DNA of 64,000 nt from Globisporangium splendens. Its lineage: Eukaryota > Oomycota > Peronosporomycetes > Pythiales > Pythiaceae. The notes under the pieces are model-generated. The model did no database searches, was not told the origin of the DNA, and was given only the letters and a program-made list of their open reading frames with translations. The position numbers and the translations under genes were made by a program. Positions 29,570 to 39,611 of the stretch are shown here, piece after piece. The stretch covers positions 237,564 to 301,563 of the forward strand of contig VFIW01000057.1 of the NCBI GenBank assembly GCA_006386115.1. The letters are read 5' to 3'. Position 1 is the stretch's first letter. Every line of letters starts with the position of its first letter.

Positions 29570-30291
29570 GGTAATCGTGCAGGCTATATATCACGGTCCT
29601 GACGATCATGGTCCTCATGACCACCCAAAGTCAAAAGGGGAGGATGTAAGGACCCAGGGTGCAATATCTTCGGCAAGGGGGGCGCCCTCAGCAACAACAG
29701 TTTGGTCTGACAGTTCCATAGTACTTTGCGCAATGGGTGAGAGCGCATCGTCCCATTTGAACCATACACGGATTAAATCCAAAAGATTAGAATGTTTAAA
29801 AAATGGAATGAAGCATGATTCATTTTGCTTTACAAATATCAAGACAATTAGAATTTGTTTACAATTCACACAACCCGCATGAAGTGAAAAAGGTAACTGT
29901 GCGAAACGTCAAGTTCAACTCAACTTTCTTTTCTTCTTTTTAAGTTAGTGCAGCTCAACTTTCAAAATCCTGTCAAGCCCAGTGTTTGAGGTCCAGACAA
30001 CGCGTCTCGTGATATACAATTTCCTTACAAAAGTTCTAAATACGACATAATGCATGTTCAGTAGGCGGTGGTCGTGGCACAAGAGATTCGTCAACGCAGA
30101 AAAAGTACGAAATGGAAAATTTGCAATGGGTTGCATACTTAAATCGCCACAAAGATCGATATGGCTCACTGCAAATCAAATGATTTCGTTCCCTTATGGC
30201 AAACGAGCGCTGTTTCGGTGGATCTTCTGTTAAGGGAAAAGGGGATGTGTGTGTGGGTCTGCATTTTTATGATGGGTTCGGGTCTCATTAG
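29570..30291. other. Non-coding part of spacer
   Basis: About 720 bp upstream of the hydrolase gene; no ORF, RNA gene or transposon signature recognised. It contains A/T-rich stretches near 29780-29950. Confidence 0.6.
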
Positions 30292-30310
30292 AACATGGCG
30301 TACGGCATGA
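30292..30310 (+). repeat. Target duplication of the RNase H LINE fragment, 3' copy
   Basis: aacatggcgtacggcatga is repeated exactly at 30909-30927. The two copies bracket the minus-strand LINE fragment 30311-30908. In the left arm only the copy at 27728-27746 remains. Confidence 0.85.
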
Positions 30311-30313
30311 AGA

Positions 30314-30908
30314 GAAAGCAATTCTATTGAACTTATACCGACATGTAAAGTTTAAGAACGCCGAAGTCTCGATAAAACCGACGAGAGCGGTGTTTGTCTC
30401 ATGGCAGAGGGGCTAGCTCTGATATCATTTGCGAGGTGAGCTTCGACCGTGGCCCAAAAGGGTGTGTCCAAGCCGCTCGTGTGTTCTGTTAGCACTTTGG
30501 AGCTCTTCGCGTTCATTGCTGTATTTGCCAGAAAATCGGCCATCTTGTTGTACTCTCGTTTGGTGTGGCTCCATGTCATCCACGCAAATTGGCCGCAGAG
30601 CTTCTGAACCCTTTGGTTGATCTGTAGGAGAGCTGGTTCTTTTATCGTCGCGACTCCGTTGTGCACTGCTACGATCATTTGGCTGTCTCAGTAGACTTCG
30701 AGACAAATGTCATATTTTTGGAGGATCCGTCCGCATTGCGCCAATCCGTCTTTCAGCGCATTGTATTCACACCAGTTGTTGGTGACCATTGGTCCCATGT
30801 ACATGTACCCACACGCCTTGAGCTGCCACGTCTTGGTGCTGTCGTGGAATAGCAATAGCACCCAGCCACTGCCTTCTGGTCCAGGATTTCCCCGAGCGCC
30901 TCCGTCAA
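30314..30908 (-). pseudogene. Family-1-type LINE RNase H fragment (right arm)
   Basis: Mirror of 27747-28341, with the same internal TGA. The LINE tail ends in a short TC run (…ctttctct) at 30311. Flanked by 19-bp duplications at 30292-30310 and 30909-30927, the signature of target-primed insertion of a 5'-truncated copy. Confidence 0.85.
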
Positions 30909-30927
30909 AACATGGCGTACGGCATGA

Positions 30928-31295
30928 TATAGTTGCATTGATGCAACAAAGTGCACGTAAACTCAAGAAAGGCGTGATGTGCGCAGAGAAATCAAGTCAA
31001 ATGAGTGAATCACATTCTTCAGACCCCAGACCACAATCCATTAGGGTTTATCCACGTCGTATATGCTTCATATCGCAACTGCAACACCTAGTTGATGTGC
31101 AGTTATTTTTCAACGTGTCGTGAGTCACAGTTTACTTCAAAGTGGGATCATCTGTTATACTAGTTTAGTATTGAGGATGGGCACATAAAACTACAGCATT
31201 GCGACAGTCTGTACTTGCTGCCTGTTAACAGGAAGACATAATCGTCGAGGTGGAATCAAGACTGTTCACGTCAGCTACAAATACAGCGTACTGCT
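30928..31295. other. Unassigned segment between LINE fragments (right arm)
   Basis: Mirror of 27360-27727; nothing recognised. Confidence 0.6.
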
Positions 31296-32285
31296 GCTCA
31301 CGGACCACCCAGCAGTGGTCATTTTCAGCTTAACCGTTCCTGACGCACCAACGCACGCATGGGACCAGATCCAAGCCTCACTCCCTGAGGGGGATGAGCG
31401 AGAGAAACGTTAGGACCACATCTTCCCGATGGCGAGCCTGCTGTGGAGATATATGTGTGGGGGGACTCTGGCGGCCATCTGGAGACAACGCAACCAACTG
31501 CTCAACGATGATTGATGCTGCCTCCATTCTTGCTCAACAAGCGATCAGCGACACCTACATCCGCAAAGGCATGACCAACCTGCGACTGCTCATGGAATCG
31601 AACGCGAGAACGGACGACGACGCACTGGCCAGTACGGTACTGCGCGGCTTTGTCAGCATCCTCACTCACGATTCTCGTCCCCAAGTAGATCGGTGTCTTC
31701 CGATCGATGACAATTCTTGCTTTTCTTCAACGGGGGATCGAGAGGGAACCCTGGTCCAGGAGGCAGCGGCTGGGTCCTCGAGCAATGGTCAGGCGTCTCC
31801 AACAAGTGGAGGCTCCAACTCAGAGGGAACGTGGACAAAGGACCACATGTTACCAACAACTACTGCGAGTATGAAGCACTCAAGGACGCCCTAGCAGCAG
31901 CATGGTCACACCTGAGTTTCTCAGCAACACATCTCGAAGGCGTCGGCGACAGCAGTATGCTCATCGCACGAATGGATGGAATGACCGTCACACATGCAAC
32001 AACTCTCCAAGCCACGGCACTCCGAATTGAACAACTTAGCGGCAACGTTGCTTGGATCTCATGGCACCACGTCAAGCGAGAATTCAATAAAGCTGCGGAC
32101 AACATGGCAAACATAGCGATGGACTCGAAAGCCACCACGATGTATACAGCGCAAACGATCAGGTCGACAAATTGCGATTCGACCACCTACGAGATCTCCT
32201 GAACGGAGACATACACAAAGATTTAGAAACATTCCAGTCATCAAGGTCGCTGACCAACTTGATTCATCAGTTTCAGGCGTCTTAA
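31296..32285 (+). mobile_element. Family-2 LINE 3' fragment (right arm)
   Basis: It starts at cacggaccaccc, homologous to chimeric copy A at about 10658. It runs through the end of the RT ORF (here with stops), the ATG/stop overlap at 31508-31515 and an RNase H domain. The RNase H is frameshifted near 31700 and has Asn in place of the first catalytic Asp (FFNGGSRGNPGPGG at about 31720-31765). It ends just upstream of the M96-like gene, so it may have altered that promoter. Confidence 0.8.
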
Positions 32286-32432
32286 CCTTCACAGCAGCCT
32301 TTGAGCCACAGTACCAGTTAAATATAGACCACCTTTCTTTCTTTCAGTGTCGCTTTGAGTAGAATGTTGCACGAATGTACAATGTTGCAAGGACGTTTGT
32401 TTTCGTCGATGAAGATAAAAGAACACACCAAA

Positions 32433-33809
32433 ATGGACGAACGTGCCGTGGCGACGGAGAAGGAAGCAAGCGGCCTCCACAGCTTCATCAGCGACGTGGA
32501 CGAGCTGCTGACGGAGTCCGAGGCGCTGCTCGACTCCTTCGATGCTGTTCCCCTCGGTGCTATCCCAGCCCCATCCCCTGCTGCTTCTAACGCCCAGTAC
32601 GTAGCTGCTCAACTGGATGCCGGAGCTGAAAATGAGAACGAGAGAAGCGGGGACAGCAGTAGCAGTCCAGCGGAACTGGAACCGACGGCGGCAACAAAAC
32701 CGGCCAAGAAGAAGCGCAGCCGAAACTCCACGCGCGACAGGGAGAAAGCTGAACTCGAGTTTTTCCGGAAACAGGCCACCGAGCTGGCAAAGGAAGTGGC
32801 CGCATTACGGAACGAGAGGGAAACCTCTGCGCAAGTGGGAAACGCGCTTGCACCCACGTGGCGCCGTCTCGCTGACCGCCAATTACAAGGGAAGCAGAAG
32901 GCCGAGAGTGAGAGCAAATACCTCAAAGCCATGGTGGAAGAAAATGCAAATACGATGAAGCGACTGTGGGAGATCTTGACCGAGCGATCCAAGCAGAGTT
33001 CGACTCACTGCGGTGTGCTAGAAAACGAGCAGAGAAGGTGTATGGAGTGGGAAGACTCCGTTGTGCTTGAGCGACTGAAGGCAGAACTAGCCGGTGCGTA
33101 TGCGAGAACGGACGACGTGATTCGCGAAAGTGGTATTGGCAGGATGCTGGATGAAGGTGTTGAGTATTCGCATACCAGGAAACTGCACTTGAAGAATGGA
33201 CAGCGAGTTCATTGCAGTGAACTTGTCAACACCCGACTCTTACCGTTTGACGCGCACATAGCTTCTAATGCGATGTGGCATGCTTCAATGAACCGGTTCT
33301 TCCGATGTTCATTTCATACCATGCAGCAATCAGATGATGCATCTATTTGCTCCGGACACCAGGGAATGGAGCAGCGAAAAGACATTTTTGCGGTAAAGTT
33401 TCAGCGAAAGGTGCATTTGGATGGAGTCGATGTCGTTTTTGATGTCAGGCAAGTGATGCAACGCTACAAAGAAGGAGCAAGATATGTGCTTTTATGGCTA
33501 GCAGAATACTCCAGCAATGGGAAAAATAATTTGTCAACGGCGGATACGAATAGCATAGGGTGGGTCATTTGGAAGAAAACTCCTTCATCATACAGCTCAT
33601 CAATCGTGGGATCAATAACTCAGTCCAAAGTTGTTAACATCGCTGGGTATTATGAAGATCCCGAGCGCAGCAGTAACATCCTGACCAATTCATTCGCGTC
33701 GTCCTACGAAGTTTGTACGGACGAACTCAATATGCTTGTCGAAAATATGCTACTAGAAACCTCATTGCCTACCAACGGTAGACTTTCGCGACGAGTTAAC
33801 CATAGATAA
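32433..33809 (+). CDS. M96-like bZIP/START-related protein
   Basis: The 458-residue protein starts at 32433 (caaaATGG context); the frame is open upstream with poorer ATGs from 32364. It has an acidic N-terminus (DELLTESEALLDSFD), a low-complexity stretch, then a basic region (KPAKKKRSRNSTRDREK, residues ~89-105) running into a leucine-containing helix (ELEFFRKQATELAKEVAALR). That is a bZIP-like arrangement, followed by a second coiled coil (~150-185). The C-terminal half (~260-450) has the look of the START-like region found in the large oomycete family annotated as 'M96 mating-specific protein'. Function is not established; a nuclear, regulatory role is inferred. It overlaps the right inverted-repeat arm up to 33292. 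No oomycete initiator was found close upstream. Confidence 0.7.
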   Translation: MDERAVATEKEASGLHSFISDVDELLTESEALLDSFDAVPLGAIPAPSPAASNAQYVAAQLDAGAENENERSGDSSSSPAELEPTAATKPAKKKRSRNSTRDREKAELEFFRKQATELAKEVAALRNERETSAQVGNALAPTWRRLADRQLQGKQKAESESKYLKAMVEENANTMKRLWEILTERSKQSSTHCGVLENEQRRCMEWEDSVVLERLKAELAGAYARTDDVIRESGIGRMLDEGVEYSHTRKLHLKNGQRVHCSELVNTRLLPFDAHIASNAMWHASMNRFFRCSFHTMQQSDDASICSGHQGMEQRKDIFAVKFQRKVHLDGVDVVFDVRQVMQRYKEGARYVLLWLAEYSSNGKNNLSTADTNSIGWVIWKKTPSSYSSSIVGSITQSKVVNIAGYYEDPERSSNILTNSFASSYEVCTDELNMLVENMLLETSLPTNGRLSRRVNHR

Positions 33810-34099
33810 TCCGATTCAACTTGCTCAAATGTATAAATCTTGAATCGTTCTATATCAGCGCACGTGGATATCAAGATGTGGTCCAAGCGAAATATGGTAG
33901 AAGTGGTTCTGTCAACTTGTGGTTTTGCCACCGCATAATTTCGCACTGCATTCTAATCAAGGCAAAACTTGACCGAAACACACAAAAGCTGGAAAGCATT
34001 CAAAACAATGTAAATGGATCGTGAATAGCCAAAACAGAAGATTTATTGACCTATTGATGCACACATACAGCAAACAGTTATGACTGTGGTCCTACTACG
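33810..34099. other. Intergenic, nothing recognised
   Basis: A/T-rich gap between the M96-like gene and the NmrA-like pseudogene, which converge here. Confidence 0.5.
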
Positions 34100-35021
34100 C
34101 TACACCTTCACACCAGGATTACGCTTCGCACCTTCAACGAGTCCACGCAATCCACGCAATCCACGAAATTGAGCAGTAGGGAAGTAGTCGGCATGGTCAC
34201 ACGTCACTTTGGCGAAATCAAACGGACCTGCACCGGACACGGTGAAGACGTCATATTCAGCAGCCATACCTTCCAATTCCAGTGGCTTCGCGACAATGGT
34301 ATTGATCAGCGTAGTGAGACTTGGGCATTCTACCTTCAAATCCGGAATACTCTCCTTAAAAAAATCCGCAATCTTCAACCAAGAGGTCTCTTCGCCTTGC
34401 GTGTGCATGTGTGGTCTCCATTTTTGGGGGACTTTAGTGGCTGTGCAATCGGCTGTGCCACATCGCGGGCTGCGTTCATGGTGAAGAGCTCTTTCTTCGT
34501 CACAGGAAATGTGATGGTCTTGGTGTTCAGGTTGATTGGAAAGCCGAACTCGATATCCGGAAATTGTCGGTTGGAAGAAGGGACAAGGTAGTCCGCAAAT
34601 CAACCCACGGAAGTCAACGTCCACTCGATCTCGCTTTGGTTGCGTAATGCCTCTCTCGCAGGCTCGTGATTTGGATAGTAGAAACTCGGTTGGTCTGGGA
34701 AGTCTTCAAGGTTCCCGCCGTACTCGGCTGGGATGAAGCGCTTGTACTTGGCACTTTGCTTGCACGCTTCAATCAAGGTGAAGGTGACTTGGGTATACGT
34801 CATGGTGTAGTCGAGGATAGCGCAGAGCAGCGCGTCACAATCACCAACCCGTTCAACTAACTGAGGAAGCGAGTAGTCCGTGATGCGTTGAGAAGCACCT
34901 TCTTGATCATCGACGAACGGCTTGTGGGACATGGTGAGGATTTCGACTTCGTGACCAGCTTTGGAAGCTCATCGGAGAAGTACTTGGCTAGCGATCCACT
35001 TCCAGCGATTGCAACGCGCAT
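34100..35021 (-). pseudogene. NmrA-like / isoflavone-reductase-like oxidoreductase, decayed
   Basis: Read from ATG 35021, the product begins MRVAIAGSGSLAKYFSDELP, a Rossmann nucleotide-binding start. It continues in other frames through LLCAILDYTMTYTQVTFTLIEACKQ, KRFIPAEYGGNLED, a substrate-pocket part and a C-terminal SWLKIADFFKESIPD block. NmrA-like proteins bind NAD(P). At least three lesions are visible: a 1-nt loss near 34964, an in-frame TGA replacing a likely Trp at about 34598, and another frameshift near 34410. Total length (~305 residues) fits the family, so it decayed recently. Confidence 0.75.
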
Positions 35022-35381
35022 GTTGGATGGTGGGTTGGTTGGAGAGGTGGCTGTGGTGTGCTGTGCAGCAGAGGCTTGGTACATCCCAAAACGAAGATCG
35101 CTCCAAGAACCATGTTGTTTCGGTTTGCTTGAGTGTTGAGTGTCGTCAGTAGCGTGGAGAAGCTGATAAGCGCTGGCGAAAAACCGTTGCGATCGAGGGT
35201 TCGTGATAGAGTGTATGTGTTTGGTTTCTACTTTAGTAGCCAGTTTTCTTTCCGGTGAATGCAAGACGTCCAGGATATTCTGGATATTAGTCACATCTTT
35301 CAGATGTTGGATCTGTGACTAAACATGACGCACATAAGCAATCCATAACTTGATAACGATTTGCTAAATCTGTGGGAGTAA
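35022..35381. other. Intergenic, nothing recognised
   Basis: Former upstream region of the NmrA-like gene, up to the LINE insertion site. An inverted-repeat-like tagtcacat…tgtgacta pair is visible at about 35287-35323. Confidence 0.5.
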
Positions 35382-35401
35382 TCACATATAGATCAGATGC
35401 A
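35382..35401 (+). repeat. Target site duplication of LINE copy B, left
   Basis: A 20-bp sequence (begins tcacatatag) repeated at 50367-50386. The last base may belong to the element. It shows that LINE copy B plus the nested Gypsy-B form one insertion. Confidence 0.9.
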
Positions 35402-35584
35402 CTTTCGATCTAGCCTTATAAAGGACAGACAGCCTTGGTACCAGCTGTTTGTATCGAGAGTATAAGTACCACGACGACAATCGACAGGCCACTACAAAGA
35501 TCATCGGAAAGGGGTGAGTATACTGAACTGAGTATACAAGCCTCTATAAAGAGCGATAAGCGAAAGCTTTCTCCTGAGGCCTCC

Positions 35585-38500
35585 ATGATGAACATGGAGC
35601 AACCAAAGGAGGGGGCCGCGCGGAAGGAAGCTCCGGACGGAGTTTCCACGAAGACCGCCATCACGCTGCGGAGTGGGCGGGTGCAAGGCGATGCAGAGAT
35701 GGCAGTACGAGCGTCACAGTACGGGAAAGGGGGAGCCCCAGATCCTGTGCGCACGAACGATAAGGACCAATTAAAAGCTGGAGGACAAGACAAGTCTGGG
35801 ACCATTGAGGAAGGCACGACACCAACGCGTGCGGAAGGCTCTCGAAAAGAAGCGTCGACGGAGACTGCACCAGTGGAGAGATACGAAGCCCTCTCGGCGA
35901 AGCTGCGTGTGTCACCAAACGTGGTCAACAGAGTGGAGATTGAATACGAAGTGCGGTTAATGTTCACAGCTCTTTACAACGGGATGCGGATTCTGGAGAA
36001 ACCAAAAAAGGCGAACGACAATTACCCAACACTCAACGGAGAAGAAGCGGACGCGCTGGTGGACCTATTCCGTCTACTGGCAATTGAAAAGGGAAAATCC
36101 TTTCCGGAGTGGAAGCGGACGATCCAAGATTTATGCAAGGATATGCACCGGTCGTCGTGGACAGTGGTAGCGCTTATCCAAAAGAGAATTGACCAAAACA
36201 GGCTCGCAGCAGAAACCAAGGCTTCGCCATGGGGTTCGCAAACGAGCACCAACAATCAAACAAACGTCAAAGAGCAAGGCACCCAGCCCTTCATCTTCAA
36301 ATCGAACAAATACTCGGAGGAGGAACAACGCAACATGATCCGACACTGCAAGCAAAAGTTCGAGTACTCAGTGACCCTGCGCCAGCCGACAACGATGGAA
36401 TGGGATATCATGCTAGCGATCGTGGAAGGCGAACTCCTGATTCGACACTTGCCTCAATTCCTTCGACGAGTATGTGATGGGGACACTCTCTTCCGTTTCC
36501 AGAACACCATCGCGGCTCAGGTGGAAGGAGAGCTGGTCGGCAAATTATCGGATGCGACGCAAGTCTACAAAGATCATCAGTCGACCAAACGAATCATGGA
36601 AGCCATCTTGCAAGCAGTGAGATTCCGCAATGACGGCAAAATGGAAGAGACAATGGCGATGCTGAGAGACCTCAAAGCTGCGGAATATAATGACAGCACT
36701 CACTCACTCCACTTCTATTTCTTTGACAGGAGCACAGCGGCGAAATGGGACAGAATGATGATCCCCTTCCGACGCCAATTGGTGCATCTCATATCCGCGC
36801 ACCCGATGGAGACAACCGGAGAGCGACCGGAGGCAGACAGCGTGTGGAACAGGCAATTGGGAGCGGACGGGCTACAGAATGCAGAATCGAGATCCAGGTA
36901 CAAAATTCAGCTTTTGAACACTGCTCGCTCAATGAATATGTCCCTGTTTTTAGAACACTTGAAGCAGATGACAGGCAAGCGATTCTACGCCTACCCACTC
37001 GATAAATACGGTCCAATATCCCACCAATCGCAGTTGTGGGAGGTACTCTTTGAAGAGGAATCATATCCAAAAGCGCTTATCGATGTCAGACGAATTATTT
37101 GGAGAGGGCGAACGATCATCCTTCACCACGCATCCAAGTACCGAATGGCTCCTTGTTTAATCTGTGGAGCAGCGGGACATTTCGCGCGAGCGTGTAAGGC
37201 AACGGAACATGAACTAAAAACTAACAACTGTATTCACGCAGACGATGAGATCGTGAGCAAACTCCCGAGAAAGCCAGCCACTTTCACCAGTGCAGCGGAA
37301 ATTAAGGAGTCTGTCTCAGATGGCATTGACAAAAAGAAACAGCCACTTCAACCCGCAACAGAGAATCCTCACGCCAGTGGGGAAAACAAGCCGAGCGAGA
37401 ACACGAATCCCGTGACGCCTGATGAGACAAACACGTCCAGCTCACAACCGAACTCCAACCCAAATAATCTAACAAAAAATGTGTCGTTTACAGTGAAAAC
37501 AGGAATTTCAGGACAACAAACCGGCAATCTCAAAGAACAGGCGAAGGCGAAACCAAACGATGGAGCAGCGAACGCAAAAGGACCCGCGTCAAAGGCAAGC
37601 CAGAAAAATGGTCCAAGACAAATTTCCAAGGATGACATCCGGTGGGCAAAAGAGCTGATGCGCTTCCGACGAGATATGGACGAGTTAATGAAGGTGCACG
37701 TGGAAAGACAAACCGAGCTCAACCCGAATCGCAACGACATCATGGACTGGGATGAGGAGTACACGATTCAAGACGTGATGGACGCCAACGGACTTGCAGA
37801 AGCAACAACACCACCTACCGGAAATTGCCAATTTTATGCAGTGGCGGAAGCGATGCTCCAAATCACGCATGACAACATGGCCAATGAGAAGCTGATCGAG
37901 GCCACGGCGAACAGAATCAAGCAAAGCATGAACGCGGCCGCACGTCTCAACTTCGATCTCGAATTTCCTGAAGGAACTCATTTGAGAATACTCGAAGCAC
38001 TGAGGAGAGGGGATCGGAAAATGAGCCCAAAAGAAAGGAGAGCAGATGTTCTCGACTATTTCAGTGATATCGCAAGCAGCTCCTCCAGCCGATCTTCCAC
38101 GCTGCCAGGATCCCTGTGGGGTGAACCGGAGTCCTTGCGGATGGCTGCCAAGGCTTTGCAGAGAAAAATCTTCGTGCTGATCGAGACAACGTACGGAGAC
38201 CGCAAGGGCTTTGCAATTTACAAGCCGCAATCCAGAGTCCATGGAGGCGGCCAGTTTTTGTCAGCCAAAGAATATGCGTGCACAGAGAAGCAATGGGAAG
38301 ACGAGCTCCGTCAAGACAGAAACGAAGCAGCGGCCACGAGCAGTCCGCTACCAATTGTGATGAAATTCGCAAACGAACACTACAACAGTCTGCACTTCAG
38401 AACCTTTAACGACCCAACGCCACTGGCGAATATGACGAGCTCATCATTAGCGAAGCATCTCCAAGGATCCGTGAGGGGCAAGACGGAGCTCAAGACGGAC

Positions 38501-39562
38501 CGATCTGGTCAATTCGAATGCGAACGAGAAACAGACGATTCAATGGAGGACAGCGACAATTCCAGTTTGGGAGAGTCAGTGTGGACTCCATCGCTGGACG
38601 AGCGAGAAAAGTTCGAGCCAAACCAGCTCAGCGGACAACACGGCTGGTCGTTCGCATCGCAGGAGAATCAGCTTGTGGTATATCACTCGCCCACAATCGA
38701 GTTACCTCCACAACCCAGGAAGCGAGAGAGAGACGAAACACCGACGCGCAAAGCAAAAGATGGTGACGTCGCGATAAACCTGAACAGCCCCAATGTCCCC
38801 CTCAAGAAATCCAAAACACTCTCGAGACGTTTGGCGATCGAAGGAGACTCCGTGCAGAAACGCAGAGACCTCGAGCGCGCGCTGCAGGAGCATTGGGAAG
38901 GGTTCCAGGAGCAATGGAAGCAAGAAACCAAATGCCCCTTTCCTCTGCTCTCGTCCAATCGTGATGTATGGACGCAGGCAGCTCTCAATGAGTGGGAGCG
39001 AATTCTAGCGATGTTGAAGACGTCGCCAGGGCCGCATCACGTACTGAATCATCTCAGCGGGCCAACGCTAGTGGACTTGACACAAGTTCTGCGCGAACAG
39101 GTGATTGAGGAAGGACTCAAACGTCTTGTACACCGCACCGATCAGGCAGAAACCAGGGTATGGATCACAGGTTGGTTTGACAGGATTGCAACGGCAACCA
39201 CGAAGCAACAACGGGCCGCACTACTCAACTCCAAGGAAGACTGGTTGACGCTTGGAAAAATGAAGTACGGTGGGCTCGAAGTTCTGCGACTTTGTCACCC
39301 GACCCAGCAAGAGAAGCTCAGCCGCTACATCATCTGCACAGTGGTGTATGAGGAGGAGCTGCAGACGTTCAGGTCCAGTGACGCCGAAGACCCAGACATC
39401 CTGTACGAGGCGATTGAAGACTTCTGTGCGATGTTGAAGCAAACCAGAGAACTCAAAGCAGCCTTCAAGAGTGGAGAGGAGCTCAGCGAATGGTCAGCTC
39501 TTTCGGTGATCATGGCTCAAGTCACCATGGAAGTGGACTCGGTCGAGCCTTCAAGGTACTAA
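35585..39562 (+). CDS. LINE family-1 ORF1 with CCHC knuckle and OTU-like domain (copy B)
   Basis: A 1325-codon ORF from the first in-frame ATG, nearly identical to 4037-8014. It has the CCHC knuckle CLICGAAGHFARAC at about 37150-37195, the OTU Cys box GNCQFYAV at about 37820 and the OTU His box EHYNSLHF near 38375. Differences from copy A cluster at about 37333-37375 (KKKQPLQPATENPHASG here). No lesion seen. As the RNA-binding partner of ORF2 it would form the transposition particle. The role of the OTU domain (possibly deubiquitination or polyprotein-like cleavage) is unknown. Confidence 0.87.
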   Translation: MMNMEQPKEGAARKEAPDGVSTKTAITLRSGRVQGDAEMAVRASQYGKGGAPDPVRTNDKDQLKAGGQDKSGTIEEGTTPTRAEGSRKEASTETAPVERYEALSAKLRVSPNVVNRVEIEYEVRLMFTALYNGMRILEKPKKANDNYPTLNGEEADALVDLFRLLAIEKGKSFPEWKRTIQDLCKDMHRSSWTVVALIQKRIDQNRLAAETKASPWGSQTSTNNQTNVKEQGTQPFIFKSNKYSEEEQRNMIRHCKQKFEYSVTLRQPTTMEWDIMLAIVEGELLIRHLPQFLRRVCDGDTLFRFQNTIAAQVEGELVGKLSDATQVYKDHQSTKRIMEAILQAVRFRNDGKMEETMAMLRDLKAAEYNDSTHSLHFYFFDRSTAAKWDRMMIPFRRQLVHLISAHPMETTGERPEADSVWNRQLGADGLQNAESRSRYKIQLLNTARSMNMSLFLEHLKQMTGKRFYAYPLDKYGPISHQSQLWEVLFEEESYPKALIDVRRIIWRGRTIILHHASKYRMAPCLICGAAGHFARACKATEHELKTNNCIHADDEIVSKLPRKPATFTSAAEIKESVSDGIDKKKQPLQPATENPHASGENKPSENTNPVTPDETNTSSSQPNSNPNNLTKNVSFTVKTGISGQQTGNLKEQAKAKPNDGAANAKGPASKASQKNGPRQISKDDIRWAKELMRFRRDMDELMKVHVERQTELNPNRNDIMDWDEEYTIQDVMDANGLAEATTPPTGNCQFYAVAEAMLQITHDNMANEKLIEATANRIKQSMNAAARLNFDLEFPEGTHLRILEALRRGDRKMSPKERRADVLDYFSDIASSSSSRSSTLPGSLWGEPESLRMAAKALQRKIFVLIETTYGDRKGFAIYKPQSRVHGGGQFLSAKEYACTEKQWEDELRQDRNEAAATSSPLPIVMKFANEHYNSLHFRTFNDPTPLANMTSSSLAKHLQGSVRGKTELKTDRSGQFECERETDDSMEDSDNSSLGESVWTPSLDEREKFEPNQLSGQHGWSFASQENQLVVYHSPTIELPPQPRKRERDETPTRKAKDGDVAINLNSPNVPLKKSKTLSRRLAIEGDSVQKRRDLERALQEHWEGFQEQWKQETKCPFPLLSSNRDVWTQAALNEWERILAMLKTSPGPHHVLNHLSGPTLVDLTQVLREQVIEEGLKRLVHRTDQAETRVWITGWFDRIATATTKQQRAALLNSKEDWLTLGKMKYGGLEVLRLCHPTQQEKLSRYIICTVVYEEELQTFRSSDAEDPDILYEAIEDFCAMLKQTRELKAAFKSGEELSEWSALSVIMAQVTMEVDSVEPSRY

Positions 39563-39611
39563 AGGCGCGACACCAACAGGTAACCAAGGTGGCAATAGCC
39601 CAGGCACAGAA

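Larger units (their letters stand above)
30314..33292 (+). repeat. Right arm of the 2979-bp inverted repeat
   Basis: Mirror image of 25363-28341. This side looks ancestral: the LINE fragment has both target duplications, and the M96-like gene continues past the arm end at 33292 to a complete ORF. Confidence 0.93.

Noticed and set aside
31394..31894. A 166-codon ORF in the right arm, mirrored at 26761-27261
   Set aside because: It is a mixture of shadow frames across the degraded RT/RNase H fragment. Only the part from 31508 corresponds to the RNase H frame, and it is frameshifted before the catalytic Asp.
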